A stretch of DNA of 64,000 bases from Lewinellaceae bacterium (GTDB taxonomy: Bacteria; Bacteroidota; Bacteroidia; Chitinophagales; Saprospiraceae), in NCBI GenBank assembly GCA_020636075.1, contig JACJYO010000002.1:310001-374000 (forward strand). The letters run 5' to 3'. The first letter of the stretch is position 1. Each line of letters opens with the position of its first letter. Both the position numbers and the translations under genes were made by a program. The notes beneath the pieces were generated by a model that saw nothing but the letters and a program-made list of their open reading frames with translations, ran no database searches and was not told the origin of the DNA. Below are positions 16,493 through 26,389 of this stretch, in pieces.

Positions 16493-18955
16493 ATGTTTTA
16501 CAATTATTTAAAAATCACCCTCCGCAACCTGCGCAAACACCCGGCGTACACCTTTATCAACATTGCCGGCCTGGCAATTGGTGTGGCTTGTTGCCTGCTG
16601 ATCATGTTGTTTGTCATCTATGAGTTGAGTTATGATCGGTGGAATACGCGCGCCGACAGGATTGTCCGGCCGGTTGTGGAAATCAAGTTTGGTGGTGCCC
16701 ACATGCACCTTGCGGTTGTTGGCAGTGTTGTCGGACCGGACATGCAACGCGATTTTCCGGAAGTCCAGGCGAATTGCCGCTTTCGCCAGTATGGCTCATA
16801 CCTTGTAAAACGCGATGGCAATGGGCAACAAAACATCCGGGAAGATAATGTGGCAACCGTCGACAGTAGTTTCTTTGAGGTTTTTCCGGTTGATTTATTG
16901 GAGGGTGACCCGCGGAGCTGCCTGACCCAACCCAATTCAATGGTCATTTCAAAAAGCCGTGCAGAAAAATATTTCGGCTCTCCACAACTGGCCATGGGCA
17001 GTACGTTGGTTTTGGAAAATGAAGAGCGCTGGCAGGTTACCGGTGTGTTTGAAGATATACCGGAAAATACCCACTTCAATATCAATATGCTGCTGGCTAT
17101 GAACGGCAACAGGGAGGTGCAGAATGATTCGCCGCTTTGGGCCTCGAGCAATAATTTTTTGACGTATCTGCTATTGCGACCGGGTACCGACCGGGCAGAT
17201 TTTGAATCGAAATTTGCGGCATATTCCCGAAAGAAGGTTAATGAAACTGCCCAACGGATCTTCGGTCAGGACATAAGCCAGGTCGAATCGACCGGTCAAT
17301 ATGTGCGTTATTTCCTTCAACCGCTTTCGTCGATCCACTTGTACTCCGACCGTATAGCGGAATTCCAGGCCAATGGCAGCATTCAACACGTTTGGATTTT
17401 TAGCGCCATCGCCTTATTCGTGCTACTGATTGCCTGTATCAATTTCATGAACCTGACAACTGCCCGCTCAGCCCACCGCTCGCGCGAGATCGGTGTACGC
17501 AAAGTATTGGGTAGCCCGCGCAGTTCGCTTATCCGCCAGTTCCTCGGCGAATCGCTGATCTTATCCGGTATGGCTGTAGGTTTAGCCGTCATCATCGCTG
17601 CTTTAGCCATGCCATGGTTTGCGGATTTGACGAACCGGCCGATCCACATGCCCTGGAGCAATCCGCTTTTCTGGATATCTATTGCTGGGGGCATTGGCAT
17701 GGTTGGTTTGCTGGCCGGTATTTACCCCGCATTTTTCCTCTCTGCATTTGAGCCGATAAAAACCCTGAAAGGTGAACAAGGAAAGCAGGCCGGTGGCGGC
17801 CGGTTGCGCAGTGCGCTGGTCGTTTTTCAGTTTTCAACTGCTATTGCGCTCATCATTGCTACCGGCCTGGTTTACAAACAATTGAATTTTATTCAACAGA
17901 AAAAACTCGGATTTCATAAAGAGCAAGTACTGATCCTGGAGGATGCCTATGCCTTGGGGGATGCAACCCAGGCTTTTAAAAACGAAGTGCAAAAACTCCC
18001 GGCAGTAGAGTCGGCAACCTACTCGGCTTATCTGCCTGTGCCCTCAAGCCGTAGCGACCAGACCTATTCGAAGATCCGGGATTTCCGGGAAGACCAGTCA
18101 GTCAACATGCAAAACTGGCGGGTAGATAAAGATTACCTGAAAACCATTGGCCTGGAACTGAAAGAAGGGCGTTTTTTTGACCCGGAAAAGTTTGTAAGCG
18201 ACAGTACGGCCATCGTTTTAAATGAAACGGCAGCCCGGCTGTTCGGCTTTGGCGAAAAGGCAGTCGGCGGCAAGGTATACTCCCATATCGGGCAGGTGGA
18301 AGGCCAATCCAGGCCGGAGGACTTTATCGAGCTGACGGTAATCGGCGTGGTCAAGGATTTTCATTTTAACAGTCTGCGCGACAACATCGGAGCCTTGTCT
18401 ATGCACCTTGGCCGTTCCACGGGCCTGATGTCAATACGTTACCAAGCCACAGACACGAAGCAATTAATTGCCGATTTGGAAGATCGTTGGAAAAAAACGG
18501 CACCCGGCCAGCCGTTCCGCTATTCATTCATGGATGAGTCTTTTGCCCAGGTGTACGCCACAGAACAGCGCATTGGCAAAATCGCCGGAATTTTTGGCCT
18601 GCTCGCGGTGTTGGTTTCCTGCCTGGGTTTGTTTGGGTTGGCTACGTACACTGCCGAACGCCGGACCAAGGAAATTGGCATCCGTCGGGTTCTTGGAGCG
18701 ACTACCGCAGGCATTGTTGGCCTGTTGTCCAAAGACTTTTTAAAACTGGTGGTCTTAGCACTCCTGGTTGCCACGCCACTTGCCTGGTATTTCATGAATA
18801 ATTGGCTTGAAAACTTTGCCTACCGCACGGAAATTCAATGGTGGGTGTTCGCCATTGCCGGTGTTCTCGCCATTGTAATTGCTTTTTTGACGGTCAGTTT
18901 TCAAAGTATAAAAACAGCCCTGACCAACCCTGTGGATTCTTTGCGAAGCGAATAA
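16493..18955 (+). CDS. FtsX/MacB-type ABC permease, copy 2
   Basis: This is a permease of about 820 residues with the same double-domain layout as copy 1. It begins MFYNYLKITLRNLRKHPAY; an in-frame TTG at 16460 would touch the previous stop codon but adds residues absent from paralogues. The coupling motifs are REIGVRKVLGSPRSSLIRQF (near residue 330) and KEIGIRRVLGATTAGIVG (near 723). The C-terminal segment ALTNPVDSLRSE is identical to that of copy 6 (27283-29730), which suggests these two are the closest pair. It lies 33 bp after copy 1. Confidence 0.87.
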   Translation: MFYNYLKITLRNLRKHPAYTFINIAGLAIGVACCLLIMLFVIYELSYDRWNTRADRIVRPVVEIKFGGAHMHLAVVGSVVGPDMQRDFPEVQANCRFRQYGSYLVKRDGNGQQNIREDNVATVDSSFFEVFPVDLLEGDPRSCLTQPNSMVISKSRAEKYFGSPQLAMGSTLVLENEERWQVTGVFEDIPENTHFNINMLLAMNGNREVQNDSPLWASSNNFLTYLLLRPGTDRADFESKFAAYSRKKVNETAQRIFGQDISQVESTGQYVRYFLQPLSSIHLYSDRIAEFQANGSIQHVWIFSAIALFVLLIACINFMNLTTARSAHRSREIGVRKVLGSPRSSLIRQFLGESLILSGMAVGLAVIIAALAMPWFADLTNRPIHMPWSNPLFWISIAGGIGMVGLLAGIYPAFFLSAFEPIKTLKGEQGKQAGGGRLRSALVVFQFSTAIALIIATGLVYKQLNFIQQKKLGFHKEQVLILEDAYALGDATQAFKNEVQKLPAVESATYSAYLPVPSSRSDQTYSKIRDFREDQSVNMQNWRVDKDYLKTIGLELKEGRFFDPEKFVSDSTAIVLNETAARLFGFGEKAVGGKVYSHIGQVEGQSRPEDFIELTVIGVVKDFHFNSLRDNIGALSMHLGRSTGLMSIRYQATDTKQLIADLEDRWKKTAPGQPFRYSFMDESFAQVYATEQRIGKIAGIFGLLAVLVSCLGLFGLATYTAERRTKEIGIRRVLGATTAGIVGLLSKDFLKLVVLALLVATPLAWYFMNNWLENFAYRTEIQWWVFAIAGVLAIVIAFLTVSFQSIKTALTNPVDSLRSE

Positions 18956-18978
18956 GTGCATGCTAAAACAAAAACACT

Positions 18979-21387
18979 ATGTGGCAAAATTATTTTAAGG
19001 TCGCAACCCGGAATTTGTTTAACCACAAATCCTTCTCGTTCATCAATATTTTCGGCCTCGCCGTCAGCATGAGCGTTTGCCTGCTGGTGATCATGCTGGT
19101 GCATGATGCTTACCAATTCGACACCTTCCATCCGGATAGCAGCAGGGTTTACCGGGTGCTGACGGATGCGCAGCGCAAAGGCGGGGGCGAGGAAAGTTAT
19201 GCCACAACACCATTCCCTCTTGGAAAAACGCTCACCGAAGATTATTCCTACGTGGAAGCTTGGGCGCCCTTGGTGCGGCGCCTAAATGCCCGATTCACCA
19301 CAGGAGACAAACAACTGGATGTGGAAGGCCTGCTTACCGATGCCAACTTTTTCAACGTCTTTGGATTCGAACTGGAAGAAGGCGACCCGGCCACAGCGTT
19401 GAATTCCCCGAACTCCATCGTACTCACCCGGGAGAGCGCTGAACGGTTTTTCAAAAACCAAAATCCGGTTGGGCAAGTACTTGAAAACAATACCCTGGGC
19501 AGTTTTAAAGTGACCGGCGTGCTGGCGCCCTTCCCCGGAAAAACGCACCTGGAATTTGATGCATTGGGTTCCTTGAGCAGCCTGGATGGCATCGAGCAAC
19601 GGGTGCAGGACTGGGGTGTCCTCCAAAACAACTGGAACAATTATTACGGCACCTACAATTTTGTCCGGCTCCGGAAAGGCGTTTCCCGGGAAACTGCCGA
19701 ACAGGCATTGGCCCAGATTTCAAAAGAAGCCTACGCCGATCTGGACCTTGAAAGCCGTGACGCCGGTTATCGTTTTCGACTCCAGCCCTTGAGCGAAATC
19801 ACCCCGGGCCCTATACTTTCCAACAGTATGGGCAGTGGCATGCCGGAAATGCTGATTTGGTTTTTGACTGCATTGAGTGCTATCGTTATTTTTTCAGCCT
19901 GCTTCAATTATACAAACCTGACGATCGCCAGGGCGCTGACACGTGCCAAGGAAGTTGGCGTTCGCAAGATTATGGGGGCTACGCGTTGGCAACTGTTCCG
20001 CCAATTTATCACGGAAGCCATGGTTGTTTCGGGCCTGGCGCTGATTATGGCTTTTTTGATGTTGCAGGCTACGATTCCCCTGTTCAGCCAATTGCAATTT
20101 TTAGAATTTACGGATGTTACTCTGGAGCTGGATTGGACTACAGCAGCCTGGTTTTTATTCTTTAGTATGACGGTTGGACTGATTGCCGGCGCCTTGCCTG
20201 CGCTGGTTTTGTCGCGTTTTCAACCGTTGGCAATCATTCAAAAGTTGCAAAACACCCGCCTGTTCCGCCGGGTAGGACTGCGGAAAGTATTGCTGGTGTC
20301 GCAGTTTGCCGTTTCGCTGGTTTTTTTGATCCTGCTGACGGTAAGTTGGAAACAGGTCAACTTTGCCATGCAGGGAAATTTTGGTTTTAATGCCAACACG
20401 ATTGTAAACGTAAACCTGCAGGGGCAAGACTACAACCGCGTGCTGGCGGAATTTCAGCAAAACCCGAATGTGGTGCAAACCTCAGCAGTTTCGCACCTGA
20501 TGGGGACCTGGCAAGACAGCAAAATTGATGTGCGTGTAAAACCCGGTGGCGAGCCGGAAGGTGTTCGCGATTATTTTATCGACGACCAATACCTGAGCAA
20601 CCTGGGGGTAAAACTGGTCGCCGGGCAAAACTTCCCGGACAATCCTGCCCAATCCACGGAATTATTTGCGCTCGTCAACGAAAAATTTTTAGAGCATTAC
20701 AAATTAGGCAGCCCTGCCGAGGTGTTAGGCCAAACGATCATCGTTGGTGACAGCACCGTGCTGACCATTCGCGGGGTTGTGGAAGATTTTCTGTACAAAC
20801 CGCTGAGCTATGCCCTGGAACCACTCCTGCTGCGCTATGACCCTGCACAATGGCGCATCCTCAACCTGCGGCTTCAGACCACCGACATGCCTGCCGCGAT
20901 CACCTCATTGGAGCGATCCTGGAAAAAAGTAGACAAATCCGAAGCGCTTTCGTACCAGTTTTATGATGAAACCGTCCGGGAGAACTTTGCAAACCTGTAC
21001 GACATCATGTGGATCATCGCCTACTTTGCCGGCATGGGTATCCTGATTGCCTGTATGGGCCTGCTCGGTATGGCAATCTATTCCGTGGAAACGAAGGCCA
21101 AGGAGATCAGCATCCGCAAAGTAATCGGCGCCGCGCCACGCGACCTGATCCGCTTGCTTTCGAAGGGTTACCTGGTGTTGCTGGCAATTGCCGCAGTAGT
21201 TGCCCTGCCGATCAGTTATTTATTGGGTAGTCAAATGCTGGAAAGTTTTGCTTTCCGCATCCCCATGAATGTGTTGATCTTTTTACCAGGCATTGCCATA
21301 TTGTTTTTCCTGGGCATGTTGACTATTGGCTCTCAAACGGTACGGGCTGCTTTTGGAAACCCCGCAAATAATTTGCGCAGCGAATAA
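18979..21387 (+). CDS. FtsX/MacB-type ABC permease, copy 3
   Basis: This is an 802-residue double-domain permease beginning MWQNYFKVATRNLFNHKSF. The first coupling motif is KEVGVRKIMGATRWQLFRQF (near residue 322). The second is KEISIRKVIGAAPRDLIRLL (near 707), a more diverged form, and the C-terminus is NPANNLRSE. Two periplasmic domains lie between the helices. The gap to copy 2 is 23 bp, so the genes are very likely co-transcribed. Confidence 0.87.
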   Translation: MWQNYFKVATRNLFNHKSFSFINIFGLAVSMSVCLLVIMLVHDAYQFDTFHPDSSRVYRVLTDAQRKGGGEESYATTPFPLGKTLTEDYSYVEAWAPLVRRLNARFTTGDKQLDVEGLLTDANFFNVFGFELEEGDPATALNSPNSIVLTRESAERFFKNQNPVGQVLENNTLGSFKVTGVLAPFPGKTHLEFDALGSLSSLDGIEQRVQDWGVLQNNWNNYYGTYNFVRLRKGVSRETAEQALAQISKEAYADLDLESRDAGYRFRLQPLSEITPGPILSNSMGSGMPEMLIWFLTALSAIVIFSACFNYTNLTIARALTRAKEVGVRKIMGATRWQLFRQFITEAMVVSGLALIMAFLMLQATIPLFSQLQFLEFTDVTLELDWTTAAWFLFFSMTVGLIAGALPALVLSRFQPLAIIQKLQNTRLFRRVGLRKVLLVSQFAVSLVFLILLTVSWKQVNFAMQGNFGFNANTIVNVNLQGQDYNRVLAEFQQNPNVVQTSAVSHLMGTWQDSKIDVRVKPGGEPEGVRDYFIDDQYLSNLGVKLVAGQNFPDNPAQSTELFALVNEKFLEHYKLGSPAEVLGQTIIVGDSTVLTIRGVVEDFLYKPLSYALEPLLLRYDPAQWRILNLRLQTTDMPAAITSLERSWKKVDKSEALSYQFYDETVRENFANLYDIMWIIAYFAGMGILIACMGLLGMAIYSVETKAKEISIRKVIGAAPRDLIRLLSKGYLVLLAIAAVVALPISYLLGSQMLESFAFRIPMNVLIFLPGIAILFFLGMLTIGSQTVRAAFGNPANNLRSE

Positions 21388-21529
21388 ATACCGGAACCAC
21401 CCTGTTATTGCTTGGGCAATCAGCTGCGGTCTTTGGAAAATTGGTTGAATCCAGGCATTGTTTTTTCCGTCAGGCATTCGGGCCTGCCATCGAAAATTGG
21501 TTGTTCCCGATTGTCTAAAAAGACTAGCC

Positions 21530-23896
21530 ATGCTTAGAAACTATCTCAAAATTGCCCTGCGCCACCTGCGCCGCAACGGACGGTATATGTTGATCAATGT
21601 GCTGGGTCTGGGCCTGGCGCTTGCTTTTTGCATTCTTTCATTTACCAATTATCGATTTGCGCACAGCTATGATCAATGGCATAAGGACACGGACCGTATT
21701 TTCCGGGTGGAATTTGACAAAGCCGGCAATCACATCCTGCATGGCACCTGCCCGGCTACGCTGACTGAAGTGGCGCCGGCTGATATTCCCGGCGTGGAAG
21801 CCGCCACACGGATCGACTCGCGCGGGTTGACGGTTAAACAAGGCGAAAACGTGTTCAACGAACAGGTGCATTTCGTCGATGAAAATTTCCTCGATGTTTT
21901 TGACTTTCCCCTGGCCCGAGGACAAGCCCGGTTGAATGACCGCAACGCCTTGCTCATCACGGAAAGCATGGCCGTGAAATTTTTTGGTGACCAAAACCCG
22001 GTCGGTCAGCAACTCACCCTATATGCCGATGAGCCTACGCCAATGGTGCTGACAATCAGCGGTGTATTAAAAGATGCGCCAAAAAATTCCAGTATCTATT
22101 TTAATTTTTTGACCCACCTCGGAAACCAACTTCAAGCAGATGGCCCGGTAGTTTACGACTCCTGGAAATGGTTTGTCGATGCCGCATTTCTGCGCCTGCG
22201 TCATCCTTCCGATGTAAAAAAAGTAGAACAGGCGCTGCAAGTTTACCGGGCGCCGCAAAACCAGGCCAACCTCGACTGGCCAGTGGAGCGCTACCGGCTG
22301 GAGCCCATCGCTGAAATGGCCTTGCACGCCCGCGATATCCGTTGGAACAACCTTCGAAACGGAACACCGCCGTCGTCTGTTTGGGGTAACATTGTCGTCG
22401 CGATCATGCTCTTGCTAACGGCCTGTTTAAATTTTGCCAATACGACCATCGCCATTGGGAATCGCCGGTTGCGGGAAATGGGTGTCCGGAAAGTCATGGG
22501 CGGCACACAAGGCCAACTGATGCGGCAGTTATTGGCCGAAACGTTTCTCATCTGTCTGATAGCGCTTGCATTGGGTATGATCCTGGCTACGCCCACCGCC
22601 GACTGGTACAATGCTACCTGGAAGCATCTCGATTTGCATATCAGCTACCTGGATAATCCTCAATTACTGCTGTTTTTGGGGATTACCATCGTCGGAACCA
22701 CCCTGTTGGCCGGCGCATATCCTGCGTTTTATATTAGTGCATTCAATCCATCGAGCATATTCCGTGGTACGTTGCGGTTTGGGGGCGCCAGTTTGTTTAC
22801 CCGCATCATGATGGGTATGCAAGTTGCGATTTCACTGATGGCCCTGGTGGTCGGCTTTAGTTTTGCCAACAATGCCGAAGTGCAGCGCACGGCCGATGCG
22901 GGCTATAACCGGCAAAGTCTGGTCGGGGTGGAATTGCCCAATGTGGATGCCTTTCGCGAGTTTCGCGATGCCATTCAGCAAAACCCAAAAGTAGAAGCCG
23001 TTGCAGGTACCCGGCATCATATTGGATTCAGTTTCAGGCGGATAAACCTGGAATATAAAAGCGCCACGGAAGAAAGCATGTGGCTGGAAGCCGGGAAGGA
23101 TTACCTGCCACTGGTAGAAACTAAAGTGATCAAAGGCCCGGGATTTTCGCCGATTTCAGAAACTGCCTCCAACGAGGAAGTGCTTGTCAATGAAACCTTT
23201 GCAAAAGAAATTCTTCAAAGCCAGGAGCCTGTTGGACAGGTTTTCACCTTTGATTCTACCCGGTACCGGATTGCCGGTGTTGTAAAGGATTTCATGATCG
23301 ACTCGCCTTTTGATCCTGTTACGCCCGTGATCATGCATCAGGTACCGGAGGAGCAGTTTCGCTTTTGTATTGTCAAAACCAAACCTGAAGACCTCCACGC
23401 TGTGTACGCAAACCTGGAAGAAATTTGGAAAAAAATATTGCCCTACAAGCCGTTCAACGGGTTCTATCAAAGCGAAGTGATTGCTGATGCGCTGGAGGTG
23501 TCGGAGAATATCGCCAATACGATGTTGGTTTTTTCTTTGGCCGTTCTACTACTTACCATTAGCGGCTTGTTTGCCATTGTTTCGCTGAATGCCTTAAAAA
23601 TGTTTCGCGCTTTGGCCATTCGACGGGTATTGGGTGCAAAAGTCGGCCACATTTCTTTCCAACTAAACCGGAATTTCCTCATCGTCTTGTTTTTTTCAGT
23701 GATCGCCGGAGGTGTCCTGGGGCGCATTTTTGCGCTGGCACTTATGAATAGTATTTATAAAATCCATGCCGGTGCACCTTTACTTGTTATCAGTTATTCG
23801 GCGCTGTGCATGCTGTTGGTGCTGATGCTCACAGCGGGTGTCAAAGTCTGGCAAATTTGGAGAATGAATCTGGCGGAGGCGTTGAAGGCAGAATAA
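21530..23896 (+). CDS. FtsX/MacB-type ABC permease, copy 4 (diverged)
   Basis: This permease of about 788 residues starts MLRNYLKIALRHLRRNG. The ATG at 21530 was chosen over an upstream in-frame start at 21458 because the extra residues do not resemble any paralogue. The first coupling motif is REMGVRKVMGGTQGQLMRQL (near residue 312). The second, LAIRRVLGAKVGHISFQLN (near 694), lacks the usual KEIG lead. The C-terminus is AEALKAE instead of SLRSE. It is the most diverged member of the array and may have a different partner or reduced activity. The 142-bp gap before it, the largest so far in the run, holds no convincing promoter. Confidence 0.85.
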   Translation: MLRNYLKIALRHLRRNGRYMLINVLGLGLALAFCILSFTNYRFAHSYDQWHKDTDRIFRVEFDKAGNHILHGTCPATLTEVAPADIPGVEAATRIDSRGLTVKQGENVFNEQVHFVDENFLDVFDFPLARGQARLNDRNALLITESMAVKFFGDQNPVGQQLTLYADEPTPMVLTISGVLKDAPKNSSIYFNFLTHLGNQLQADGPVVYDSWKWFVDAAFLRLRHPSDVKKVEQALQVYRAPQNQANLDWPVERYRLEPIAEMALHARDIRWNNLRNGTPPSSVWGNIVVAIMLLLTACLNFANTTIAIGNRRLREMGVRKVMGGTQGQLMRQLLAETFLICLIALALGMILATPTADWYNATWKHLDLHISYLDNPQLLLFLGITIVGTTLLAGAYPAFYISAFNPSSIFRGTLRFGGASLFTRIMMGMQVAISLMALVVGFSFANNAEVQRTADAGYNRQSLVGVELPNVDAFREFRDAIQQNPKVEAVAGTRHHIGFSFRRINLEYKSATEESMWLEAGKDYLPLVETKVIKGPGFSPISETASNEEVLVNETFAKEILQSQEPVGQVFTFDSTRYRIAGVVKDFMIDSPFDPVTPVIMHQVPEEQFRFCIVKTKPEDLHAVYANLEEIWKKILPYKPFNGFYQSEVIADALEVSENIANTMLVFSLAVLLLTISGLFAIVSLNALKMFRALAIRRVLGAKVGHISFQLNRNFLIVLFFSVIAGGVLGRIFALALMNSIYKIHAGAPLLVISYSALCMLLVLMLTAGVKVWQIWRMNLAEALKAE

Positions 23897-23935
23897 ATCG
23901 AGGCATGATTTTAATCAACACTAAATCAATTTGCT

Positions 23936-26389
23936 ATGCTCAAAAACAATTTACTGATAGCCCTGCGCAGCCTTCAAAAAAACAGGCTCTACACTGCGAT
24001 CAATCTCTTTGGTCTTGCTTTTGGCATGTTGTGTTTTACGCTGTTGGGTTTGTATGTGATCGATGAATGGACCTTCGACCGTTTTCATAAAAATGCCAAT
24101 CAAATTTACCGGGTGGTTGAGCAAAAAACGCTGCCACAAAAAGGCTCCGAGCATCTCGCCGCAGTTGCCTTCAAGGTGTCTTCGGCGGCAATCTCTGCCT
24201 TCCCGGAAATTGAACGCAGCAGTATACTGACCCAAATGGGACGAATGTCCTACCAAAACAAAGCCAATGCACGCGCTTTTTATGAGCCGTTTTTAAGTGC
24301 CGATAGCGCGTTTTTCCAACTCTTCAATTTCAACATGCTTCAGGGCAATCCGGCAACTGCGCTAAATCAACCGAACAGCGTTGTGCTGACGCAGGAGTTT
24401 GCCAACCGGCTATTCGGCGACCAGGACGCTTTGGGTAAAACCATAGATACTGACCGCGGCATTGCGTTTCAGGTAACCGGAATACTGGAAGATCTCCCTG
24501 TCAATTCCCATTTGCAGTTCCCTGCCGTTATTTCCTTTTGTTCTTTTAAAAATGCCCCCTGGTACGATCGCATGGTCACTAGCGACTGGAGTTCAAATTT
24601 CTTCACCACGTATTTCAAAATAAAAGCGGGTACCAATACCCAGGAACTGGCTGAAAAGATTACGGCATTGGTAAAAACCAATTACCCGGAAGAGCAGCAA
24701 TTCCAAAGCCGGTTTGCCCTTCAGGCACTTCCCGATATTCACTTCAACTCCGCCGACTTTCAAAATGACCTGCAGACCAATGCCGGTTCACGGCAACAAA
24801 GCCTGGTGCTGGCATTTATCGGGCTTTTCATTCTCTTGATCGCCTGCATCAACTATATGAATCTTTCCACCGCCCGAACCGAAACTTATGGTCGGGAAGT
24901 AGGCATTCGCAAGGTAGTCGGCGCCTCGCGCAGCAACTTGTTCGGCCGTTTTTTTCTGGAAAACATTCTGCTCACAACCGGCGCCCTGGTGCTTGCGATA
25001 GGCATGACCTGGGTGCTGCTTCCGGCGTTTAACGAGTTCACCGGAAAGAATCTGAGCATCGATGTTGTAGAGCACCTTTGGCTGCTACCGTTCTTTTTGG
25101 CATTGGTCGGGATCGTTGGGTTGTTTGCCGGGAGTTATCCCGCCGTGTTCCTGTCCCGGTTTGCACCGGCAAACGCCCTGAAAGGTTTGGTCGGCATCAG
25201 TCAAAAACAACAATTGAATGCCGGGCAATTACGTCGTGGGTTGGTGGTATTCCAGTTTATGTTGGGGATCATCATGATTGTAGCCACTTTGGTCACTTAC
25301 CGCCAAATGGAATTTGTCCGATCAAAAAATCTCGGCTTCAACCAGGATCATTTGGTGGTAGCAGATATCAATAGTGGCGCAGTGCGCAGGGGTTTTGCCC
25401 AAATTAAGGCTGGTTACGCCCAGTTGCCGGAAGTGCACAGTGTTACCGTGTCCAATCGGGTGCCGGGCGAATGGAAGATAATCCCGCAAGTACGTGTACA
25501 ACAACTGGAAGCCAAGGATGAATCGGCCGAGATGTACTATTTCAGCGGCGATGCGGACTTTCTGCGCACCTTCGAAGTAAAACTGCTCCATGGAAGAAAT
25601 TTTGATCCCGAACGCCTGGCCGATACCGCAGCGTTGCTGATCAATCAGCGGGCTGCCGATCTGCTCGGGATTAGTCAGGCTAATGGCCAACAGGTGCAAA
25701 TTCCGCAAGTGCTTTTTGACGGATCGGCAGAAAACCTGCCGGTGCCATTTGAAGGTCAGGTCATTGGAATTATCCAAGACTTTCATTTTCAGTCGTTGCA
25801 CGAGACAATTCAGCCGGTCGTGGTCGGCTATTTCTCAAACCCCATTCACAGCATTGACTATTTTACGGCACGAATTTCCGGGAATGACATCACCGGAACG
25901 CTGGCCGCAATGGAACAGATCATTCAAAAAACGGACCCCAGCCACTTGTTCGAATACCATTTTCTTGACGACCAGATCGCTCAATTTTATTCGAGGGATA
26001 TTCGGCAGAGCCGGATCTTTTCACTGGCAGCTTTGTGTGCCGTATTGATCGCCTGCATGGGGCTGTTTGGTCAGGCAGTATTGGCAACCCAACGGCGCAC
26101 CAAAGAGATCGGTATCCGGAAGGTTTTGGGCGCTTCGGTTGCCGGGTTGGTGGGGGCATTGAGCCGCGATTTTCTCCGGCTCGTGTTGTTGGCTTTGGCC
26201 ATTGCCACACCGGTCGCCTGGATTCTTATGGATCGATGGCTTGAAAACTTTGCTTACCGAATATCAATTGGCTGGTGGTCGTTTGTTTTTGCCGGGTTGC
26301 TGGCGCTAGGTGTCGCTTTTTTAACAGTTAGCATTCAATGCCTGAAAGCCGCCAGGGCTAACCCGGTGCGTAGTTTGCGGAATGAATAA
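23936..26389 (+). CDS. FtsX/MacB-type ABC permease, copy 5
   Basis: This 817-residue double-domain permease begins MLKNNLLIALRSLQKNRLYT. Coupling motifs are REVGIRKVVGASRSNLFGRF (near residue 317) and KEIGIRKVLGASVAGLVGAL (near 721); the C-terminus is NPVRSLRNE. Its stop codon overlaps the start of a TolB-like propeller gene by 8 bp, which implies translational coupling and a shared task. Confidence 0.88.
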   Translation: MLKNNLLIALRSLQKNRLYTAINLFGLAFGMLCFTLLGLYVIDEWTFDRFHKNANQIYRVVEQKTLPQKGSEHLAAVAFKVSSAAISAFPEIERSSILTQMGRMSYQNKANARAFYEPFLSADSAFFQLFNFNMLQGNPATALNQPNSVVLTQEFANRLFGDQDALGKTIDTDRGIAFQVTGILEDLPVNSHLQFPAVISFCSFKNAPWYDRMVTSDWSSNFFTTYFKIKAGTNTQELAEKITALVKTNYPEEQQFQSRFALQALPDIHFNSADFQNDLQTNAGSRQQSLVLAFIGLFILLIACINYMNLSTARTETYGREVGIRKVVGASRSNLFGRFFLENILLTTGALVLAIGMTWVLLPAFNEFTGKNLSIDVVEHLWLLPFFLALVGIVGLFAGSYPAVFLSRFAPANALKGLVGISQKQQLNAGQLRRGLVVFQFMLGIIMIVATLVTYRQMEFVRSKNLGFNQDHLVVADINSGAVRRGFAQIKAGYAQLPEVHSVTVSNRVPGEWKIIPQVRVQQLEAKDESAEMYYFSGDADFLRTFEVKLLHGRNFDPERLADTAALLINQRAADLLGISQANGQQVQIPQVLFDGSAENLPVPFEGQVIGIIQDFHFQSLHETIQPVVVGYFSNPIHSIDYFTARISGNDITGTLAAMEQIIQKTDPSHLFEYHFLDDQIAQFYSRDIRQSRIFSLAALCAVLIACMGLFGQAVLATQRRTKEIGIRKVLGASVAGLVGALSRDFLRLVLLALAIATPVAWILMDRWLENFAYRISIGWWSFVFAGLLALGVAFLTVSIQCLKAARANPVRSLRNE

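Noticed and set aside
21434..21449. Sigma54-like element TGGAAAATTGGTTGAA before permease copy 4
   Set aside because: The spacing is right, but the -24 block lacks CA, the -12 lacks GC, and there are no dyads upstream; the match is too weak.
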